The notes under the pieces were generated by a model. That model was not told the DNA's origin and did not search any database. It worked only from the letters and a program-made list of their open reading frames with translations. The translations under genes were made by a program, and so were the position numbers. A DNA stretch of 17,951 nt, from positions 1 to 17,951 of the forward strand of contig CAKTED010000004.1 of the NCBI GenBank assembly GCA_934546725.1. Direction: 5' to 3'. Below, piece by piece: positions 13,344 to 17,951 of this stretch. Position 1 is the stretch's first letter; each line of letters begins with the position of its first letter. The stretch comes from an uncultured Oscillospiraceae bacterium (GTDB taxonomy: Bacteria; Bacillota; Clostridia; Oscillospirales; Oscillospiraceae).

Positions 13344-14530
13344 GCGGCTTTTCCGATATCCTTCTCGGGACGGTCGAGCTGCGGGTAACGGGCGGACGGC
13401 CCGAGCGCTTTCTGAACGTTCTTGCCCGCGAGGGCGTGTGGTTCACAAACGCTCTGCGCGAGGATGAAATAACGCTCTCCATAAGGATACACCGGCGAGA
13501 CCTTGCCGCAGTGCAGGAGCTTGCCAAACGCAGCTTCTGCGAATGTACCGCCGTGTCAGAGGCCGGGCTTCCGAGGCTTTGGGGGCGGATAAGGCTGCGC
13601 CGCGCGCTGCTGATAATGCCGGCCCTGTGCCTTATGGCCGTGATGGCGCTTTCTCTTTTCATCTGGGACATAAGCATCAGCGGGAGCGAAACGCTCACGG
13701 ATGCGGAAATCCTTGCCGCGCTCGACAGCGAGGGCATACGCACAGGCGCCTTTGGACTGTGCATAGACAGGGAGCTTCTTCGCGAACGGCTCATAGAGGC
13801 TCTGCCGAGGCTTGCGTGGATAACGGTGAACGTTCGCGGCAGCCGCGCGGAGGTGATAGTCCGCGAGCGCGTGGAACCGCCGGAGGTGGTGGATGTACGC
13901 AGTCCGGCGGATATAATAGCCGCGAGGACGGGGCTCATAACGGAGATGAACGTTTTTGAGGGCCGGGCGGAGGTGGAGCGCGGGCAGACGGTGCTTGCGG
14001 GCGAAACGCTCGTTTCCGGTACTCTCGACAGTCTCTCGGGCAGGGTGCGCAGAGTGCATGCGCTTGGCGAGATAAAGGCGCGCACCTGGTACGAAATTTC
14101 GGAAAAGACGCCTTTGGAATATATATCAAAGCGCTATACGGGGGAGACTGTAAGCAGAAAATCCGTCACGATCGGAAATTATCGCATAAATTTATATATA
14201 AACGGTAGCATTTCCCTTGACTGCTGTGATAAAATTACAGAAAGCAGGAGACTTGAGCTCCCCGGCGGGCTGCTTCTGCCCATAGAGCTCACGAAGAGCG
14301 AGTACCGCGAATATGAGGCCGTGCCCGCGGAGCTGAGCGTTTCCGAGGCGGAGGAGCTTTTAAGACCTCGTCTTATGCAGCGGCTGCGGCGGGAGCTGAA
14401 CGGCGAGCCGCTTTCGCTGGAGTTTATCACCGTGGAGGAGGACGGCTTCGTTACCGTAACGCTCAGGGCGGAGTGCCTGGAGAATATTGCGATGACCGTC
14501 CCGGCGGCGGAGCATAATACAATGGAGTGA
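13340..14530 (+). CDS. yqfD: Sporulation protein YqfD
   Basis: 396 residues, matching the roughly 400 of the family. A cytosolic N-terminal part of about 88 residues (ILLGTVELRVTGGRPERFLN, VWFTNALREDEITLSIRI) is followed by one membrane helix (about 89-110). A long outer part then opens like an FtsQ/POTRA-type domain (ISISGSETLTDAEILAALDS, GLCIDRELLRERLIEALPRL, WITVNVRGSRAEVIVRER). It continues with the YqfD hallmark around IIAARTGLITEMNVFEGRAE and V-x-x-GQTVLAGETLVSG. It is required for efficient sporulation in Bacillus and acts in the mother-cell membrane; the mechanism is unknown. It is coupled to yqfC by ATGA. GGAGTGA at its own stop serves as ribosome binding site for phoH downstream. 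Confidence 0.93.
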   Translation: MSGFSDILLGTVELRVTGGRPERFLNVLAREGVWFTNALREDEITLSIRIHRRDLAAVQELAKRSFCECTAVSEAGLPRLWGRIRLRRALLIMPALCLMAVMALSLFIWDISISGSETLTDAEILAALDSEGIRTGAFGLCIDRELLRERLIEALPRLAWITVNVRGSRAEVIVRERVEPPEVVDVRSPADIIAARTGLITEMNVFEGRAEVERGQTVLAGETLVSGTLDSLSGRVRRVHALGEIKARTWYEISEKTPLEYISKRYTGETVSRKSVTIGNYRINLYINGSISLDCCDKITESRRLELPGGLLLPIELTKSEYREYEAVPAELSVSEAEELLRPRLMQRLRRELNGEPLSLEFITVEEDGFVTVTLRAECLENIAMTVPAAEHNTME

Positions 14531-14540
14531 CCGTACACAG

Positions 14541-15548
14541 ATGACAGAAAAAACAATCAACGTAGACAGAATGGAGCATATTATAAATGTATTCGGCTCC
14601 TTTGACGAAAATCTGCGCATTATCGAGAGCGAGCTGGGCGTCAAGGTAACAGACCGCGACTCCGAGCTTAAAATATCCGGCGATGAGGAGCAGGTCGCAT
14701 ATGCGGAAAAGACCATAGAGGGGCTGCTTTCGCTTGCCGCCCGCGGCGAGAACATAACGGCGCAGAACGTGCGCTACATCATAAAGCTCACGACTGAGGG
14801 CAAGGCGGACAAAATAAGCGAGATGGCCGAGGGCGTTGTGTGCATAACGGCCAAGGGCAAGCCCATCAAGGCAAAAACGCTCGGCCAGAAAAATTATATC
14901 GAGGCAATAAAGCGCAATACCGTCACGGTGGCGGTCGGCCCTGCCGGAACCGGAAAAACGTACCTTGCCGTCGCCGCCGCGGTAACGGCCTTTCGCGCAA
15001 AGCAGATAAACCGCATAATCCTTACCCGCCCGGCGGTAGAGGCGGGCGAAAAGCTCGGCTTTCTGCCAGGAGACCTGCAAAACAAGGTGGATCCCTATCT
15101 TCGCCCGCTTTATGACGCGCTTTTTGATATGTTCGGCTCCGAAACGTACCAGAAATACCTTGAAAAGGGAAATATCGAGGTCGCGCCGCTGGCGTATATG
15201 CGCGGCAGAACGCTGGACGATTCCTTCATCATACTCGACGAGGCGCAGAATACCTCCCGCGAGCAGATGAAGATGTTTTTGACCCGCCTTGGCTTTAATT
15301 CAAAAATCGTCATAACCGGCGATGAAACGCAGATAGACCTGCCGGCAGACAAGGTGAGCGGCCTGAAGGAGGCCGTGCGCGTACTGCGCGGCGTTGAGGA
15401 CGTTGAGATCTGCCGCCTTACGAGCGACGACGTTGTGCGCCACGTGCTCGTGCAGCGCATAATTGAAGCCTATGAAAAATACGAGAAAACAATGCCGGCT
15501 CAGCAGAATGCCCGTCCCGGCGCGAATCGAGGTCAGAGAAGAAAATGA
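14541..15548 (+). CDS. phoH: PhoH family ATPase (PhoL/YbeZ type)
   Basis: 335 residues. The N-terminal 100 residues are KH-like (GSFDENLRIIESELGVKVTD, LKISGDEEQVAYAEKTIEGL), as expected for the PhoL/YbeZ branch. The ATPase domain has Walker A GPAGTGKT (133-140), LTRPAVEAGEKLGFLPGDLQ, Walker B FIILDEAQN (229-237) and the sensor segment KIVITGDETQIDLP. The tail (about 318-335) is Gln/Arg-rich. The protein works on RNA and is functionally tied to YbeY in ribosome maturation and quality control; here the two genes overlap by four bases (ATGA). It starts 10 nt after yqfD, with GGAGTGA 10 nt before the ATG. Confidence 0.95.
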   Translation: MTEKTINVDRMEHIINVFGSFDENLRIIESELGVKVTDRDSELKISGDEEQVAYAEKTIEGLLSLAARGENITAQNVRYIIKLTTEGKADKISEMAEGVVCITAKGKPIKAKTLGQKNYIEAIKRNTVTVAVGPAGTGKTYLAVAAAVTAFRAKQINRIILTRPAVEAGEKLGFLPGDLQNKVDPYLRPLYDALFDMFGSETYQKYLEKGNIEVAPLAYMRGRTLDDSFIILDEAQNTSREQMKMFLTRLGFNSKIVITGDETQIDLPADKVSGLKEAVRVLRGVEDVEICRLTSDDVVRHVLVQRIIEAYEKYEKTMPAQQNARPGANRGQRRK

Positions 15549-16051
15549 AGCATAACATAATTATTGGCCACGCAGACGGAGTTTCTGCCGCCTACGAGCT
15601 TTCGGGCCTTGTGCGCCGCGCTTTGGTCACGGCGCTCAACGCCGAGGGCGTATACGTTCCCTGCGAGATAAACGTACTTTTTACGAATGACGAGGGCATA
15701 CGCGAGATAAACCGCGAAATGCGCGGGGTAGACAGCGCGACCGACGTGCTGTCCTTCCCAATGCATGACTTTGTGCCCGGCGCGTTCGACGTGAGCGCGG
15801 ACGAGCTCTGCGAGGACGGCGGGCGGCTCGCGCTTGGCGATATGGCGCTCTCCGTGGATCATATCCGCTCGCAGGCCAGAGAATTTGGCCACAGCCTCTC
15901 GCGGGAGGCGGCGTACCTGACGGTTCACAGCGCCCTGCACCTCCTGGGCTATGACCATCTTGACGAGGGCGAGCAGAAAAGGCTCATGCGCGGCAGGGAG
16001 AAGGCCATAATGGCGCAGCTCGGCCTCGGGCGCGAGGACACGGAAGAATGA
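15545..16051 (+). CDS. ybeY: Endoribonuclease YbeY (rRNA maturation factor)
   Basis: 168 residues. The metal-binding motif is complete: HSALHLLGYDH at 128-138, with His128, His132 and His138 as zinc ligands. The family markers NVLFTNDEGIREINREMRG, TDVLSFPM (66-73) and LGDMALSVD are present in order. YbeY is a cytosolic single-strand endoribonuclease needed for 16S rRNA 3'-end maturation and 70S quality control. It overlaps phoH by ATGA and is followed 13 nt later by era, which also acts on the 30S subunit, so a shared job in small-subunit assembly is encoded side by side. It is slightly longer than the minimal family because of an acidic insert (about 82-93, VSADELCEDGGR) and a short tail. 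Confidence 0.96.
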   Translation: MKHNIIIGHADGVSAAYELSGLVRRALVTALNAEGVYVPCEINVLFTNDEGIREINREMRGVDSATDVLSFPMHDFVPGAFDVSADELCEDGGRLALGDMALSVDHIRSQAREFGHSLSREAAYLTVHSALHLLGYDHLDEGEQKRLMRGREKAIMAQLGLGREDTEE

Positions 16052-16064
16052 GGAGGGATACATT

Positions 16065-16964
16065 ATGAACATTACAAAAACGGCGCTCATAACCATCTCC
16101 GGCCGCCCGAACGTGGGCAAATCGACACTGGCAAACGCCATCGCCGGCGAGAAGATAGCGATAGTTTCCAATAAGCCGCAGACGACGCGCAACAGGATAT
16201 ACGCCATAAGAAATATGGACGATACGCAGCTCATATTCATGGATACCCCCGGCTTTCACAGGCCGAAGTCCCGGCTTGATGAGTACATGGCGGACGTTGT
16301 GAAGGACAGCTTTTCCGGAACGGACGGCGTTCTGCTCGTTGTTGAGCCAATAGCGGGCGCCGGCCCGCAGGAGGAGCAGCTTATCGAGTACATCAAAGGC
16401 TCGAAGGCGCCCTCCGTGCTCGTCATAAACAAGATAGACAGCGTGAAGAAGGAAACACTGCTTGCCGTTATTGCCGCCTATGCGGAAAAGTACGAGTTTA
16501 CGCACATCATGCCCATATCAGCCAAAACCGGCGAGGGCGTGGACGAGCTTATGGAGCTGCTGCGCGGCTTTGCCGTGCCCGGGCCGGCACTCTTCCCGGA
16601 GGACATGGTAACGGATCAGCCGGACAGCCAGATCTGCGCCGAGATCGTGCGGGAAAAGCTGCTTTACTGCCTTGACCATGAGGTGCCGCACGGCACTGCG
16701 GTTGAGGTAACAAGGTTTTCTGAGCGCATAGATACGGAGATAATCGACCTTGACGTTATGATATACTGCGAAAAGGCCAGCCACAAGAGTATAATAATCG
16801 GCAGGGGCGGCGCGATGATAAAGAAAATAGGCGAGCTGGCGCGCCGCGATATCGAGCGCTATATGGGCACCAGGGTTTTTCTCCAGACCTGGGTGAAGGT
16901 GAAGGAAAACTGGCGGGACAGCGACGCCATGGTGAGAAACTTCGGATACAGAAAAGAGCGCTGA
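16065..16964 (+). CDS. era: GTPase Era
   Basis: 299 residues, the standard length. The GTPase domain shows G1 GRPNVGKST (13-21), G2 KPQTTR (37-42), G3 DTPG (60-63), G4 NKID (122-125) and G5 SAK (152-154). The C-terminal KH domain contains IIGRGGAMIKKIGELARRDI and ends TRVFLQTWVKVKENWRDSD. Era binds the 3' end of 16S rRNA and acts in 30S assembly near the membrane. AGGAGGG lies 7 nt before the ATG, the best ribosome binding site of this operon. The diacylglycerol kinase (dgkA) and cytidine deaminase (cdd) genes, often found between ybeY and era in Firmicutes, are absent here. Confidence 0.97.
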   Translation: MNITKTALITISGRPNVGKSTLANAIAGEKIAIVSNKPQTTRNRIYAIRNMDDTQLIFMDTPGFHRPKSRLDEYMADVVKDSFSGTDGVLLVVEPIAGAGPQEEQLIEYIKGSKAPSVLVINKIDSVKKETLLAVIAAYAEKYEFTHIMPISAKTGEGVDELMELLRGFAVPGPALFPEDMVTDQPDSQICAEIVREKLLYCLDHEVPHGTAVEVTRFSERIDTEIIDLDVMIYCEKASHKSIIIGRGGAMIKKIGELARRDIERYMGTRVFLQTWVKVKENWRDSDAMVRNFGYRKER

Positions 16965-16965
16965 C

Positions 16966-17715
16966 ATGTACGTTACCACCCACGCGCTCGTGCTGCGCTG
17001 CGCGGACTATAAGGAAAGCAGCCGCATGCTCACGCTTCTCACGGAAAGCGAAGGGAAGCTCTCCGTTTCCGCAAAGGGCGTGCGGAGAAAAAACAGCCGC
17101 CTTGCCGCCGCCGCGCAGCCGTATGCTTACTCCGAGGTCACTCTCGGCGGGAGCGCGGGGCGGTGGTATCTTGCGGAGGGCAACGCCGTGGAGCTGTTCC
17201 CCGGCATAAGCTCAGACCTTGAGCGGCTGGCGCTTGCGGCGTACTTTGCCGAGCTGCTGGAGGCGGTATGCCGCGAGGAGCTTGCCGAGCCGGAGCTTCT
17301 GCGGCTGGCGCTCAATACGTTTTTTGCACTGAGCCAGGGGAAAAAATCGCCAGGGCTCATCAAGGCCGCCTTTGAGCTGCGGCTGATGTGCGCGCTCGGC
17401 TATGCGCCGCAGCTTGAACGCTGCGCTGTCTGCGGAGAGCGGGAGCCGGAGGAGCCGGCTTTCGCGCTGGACGGAGACGGCCTTGTCTGCCGGGCCTGCG
17501 CGGCAGGCTCCGCTCTGCCTCACGTCCGGCTTTGCCCGGCGTCTCTTGCCGCAGCAAGATACATTGAAGAAGCAGGGGCGAAGAAGCTTTTTTCATTTTC
17601 CCTCGGCGAGCAGGCGCTTTCGCGGCTTTCGGCGGCGAGCGAAAAATATGTTCTGCGCCAGCTCGAACGGGACTTCGGAAGTCTTGACTATTACAGAAAA
17701 ATCGTTACATCATAA
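16966..17715 (+). CDS. recO: DNA repair protein RecO
   Basis: 249 residues, normal for RecO. The N-terminal OB-fold covers about 1-78 (HALVLRCADYKESSRMLTLL, GKLSVSAKGVRRKNSRLAAA). A helical domain follows. It contains a four-Cys zinc site: CAVC (153-156) and CRAC (175-178). RecO anneals single-stranded DNA and loads RecA with RecR in the RecF-type repair pathway. It begins one base after the era stop codon, so translation is probably coupled to era. No ribosome binding site better than weak purine stretches in the end of era is visible. The era-recO adjacency is common in Firmicutes. Confidence 0.95.
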   Translation: MYVTTHALVLRCADYKESSRMLTLLTESEGKLSVSAKGVRRKNSRLAAAAQPYAYSEVTLGGSAGRWYLAEGNAVELFPGISSDLERLALAAYFAELLEAVCREELAEPELLRLALNTFFALSQGKKSPGLIKAAFELRLMCALGYAPQLERCAVCGEREPEEPAFALDGDGLVCRACAAGSALPHVRLCPASLAAARYIEEAGAKKLFSFSLGEQALSRLSAASEKYVLRQLERDFGSLDYYRKIVTS

Positions 17716-17776
17716 AGGCTTGGGGAAAAATTTCCTCTCCTTTACGGAGCCGTTATGAAAAATCTGGAGCGAAACA

Positions 17777-17951
17777 ATGAACGAACTTTACGAAAAATCA
17801 CTGCATATCCTTGAGCTTCCCGCCGTGCTGGCAAAGCTTGCCGCCGAGGCGGTGAGCGAGGGGGCAAAGGCCCGTGCCCTTGCCCTCAGACCGACGGATA
17901 ACGCCTGGGAGGTGGAAAATCTCCAGCGCGAGACCGGGGACGCCAGGGAAC
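17777..17951 (+). CDS. mutS2: MutS2 family protein, N-terminal fragment (3' cut by window edge)
   Basis: 58 complete codons are visible, opening MNELYEKSLHILELPAVLAK, then LAAEAVSEGAKARALALRPT, D and NAWEVENLQRETGDAR. This matches the start of MutS2 (one conserved helical block with 'L-x-x-L-A-x-x-A-x-S-x-x-(G/A)K-x-x-A-x-x-L-x-P'). The ATPase and Smr nuclease parts lie beyond the window. MutS2 suppresses recombination and in Bacillus also rescues collided ribosomes. GGAG is 7 nt before the ATG. It follows recO by 61 nt without a clear terminator, so it may belong to the same operon. Identification rests on the N-terminus only. Confidence 0.8.
   Translation, partial: MNELYEKSLHILELPAVLAKLAAEAVSEGAKARALALRPTDNAWEVENLQRETGDARE

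Noticed and set aside
1..17951. Mobile element, phage or defence island
   Set aside because: No integrase, transposase, toxin-antitoxin or nuclease-type defence gene was seen. Gene content and strand blocks look like stable chromosome.

Overview
The window looks like chromosomal DNA from a GC-rich, spore-forming Firmicute, most likely a gut-type clostridium of the Oscillospiraceae/Ruminococcaceae kind. The evidence is three sporulation genes (ylbJ-like, yqfC, yqfD), strong AGGAGG-type ribosome binding sites, sigma-A promoters, a secreted S-layer-homology (SLH) protein, and the conserved yqfC-yqfD-phoH-ybeY-era-recO gene order. I see no tRNA, rRNA, transposase, phage gene or CRISPR array. No stretch over 300 bases lacks a gene.

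Left part (1-2812): the 3' end of an ABC-2 type permease gene faces a minus-strand gene whose product joins a YczE/YitT-like membrane domain to a cytidylate-kinase-like domain. A small lipoprotein gene then runs on the plus strand. The two convergent gene pairs are each separated by a bidirectional hairpin.

Middle part (2823-12902): mostly minus strand. It carries a MATE transporter; an ECF sigma factor translationally coupled to a single-pass membrane protein (probable anti-sigma or sensor); a plus-strand XRE regulator with two C-terminal membrane helices; two overlapping CNNM/CBS (HlyC/CorC-type) membrane protein genes; a CHAP-SLH cell-wall hydrolase behind a 291-nt hairpin-rich leader; a 69-residue Cys-rich protein; and a YlbJ-like sporulation membrane protein.

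Right part (13053-17951): one plus-strand operon, yqfC-yqfD-phoH-ybeY-era-recO-mutS2 (the last cut by the window edge). Spacing is tight, including two ATGA overlaps. It joins mother-cell sporulation functions to rRNA maturation (YbeY, Era, PhoH) and DNA recombination and repair (RecO, MutS2). The ylbJ-like gene is divergent from yqfC, so the intergenic gap probably holds two sporulation promoters.

Most of the window is ordinary housekeeping or envelope content. The least explained items are the membrane-kinase fusion, the sigma-coupled membrane protein, the hairpin-rich leader at 11154-11444 and the repeat cluster at 9422-9488.
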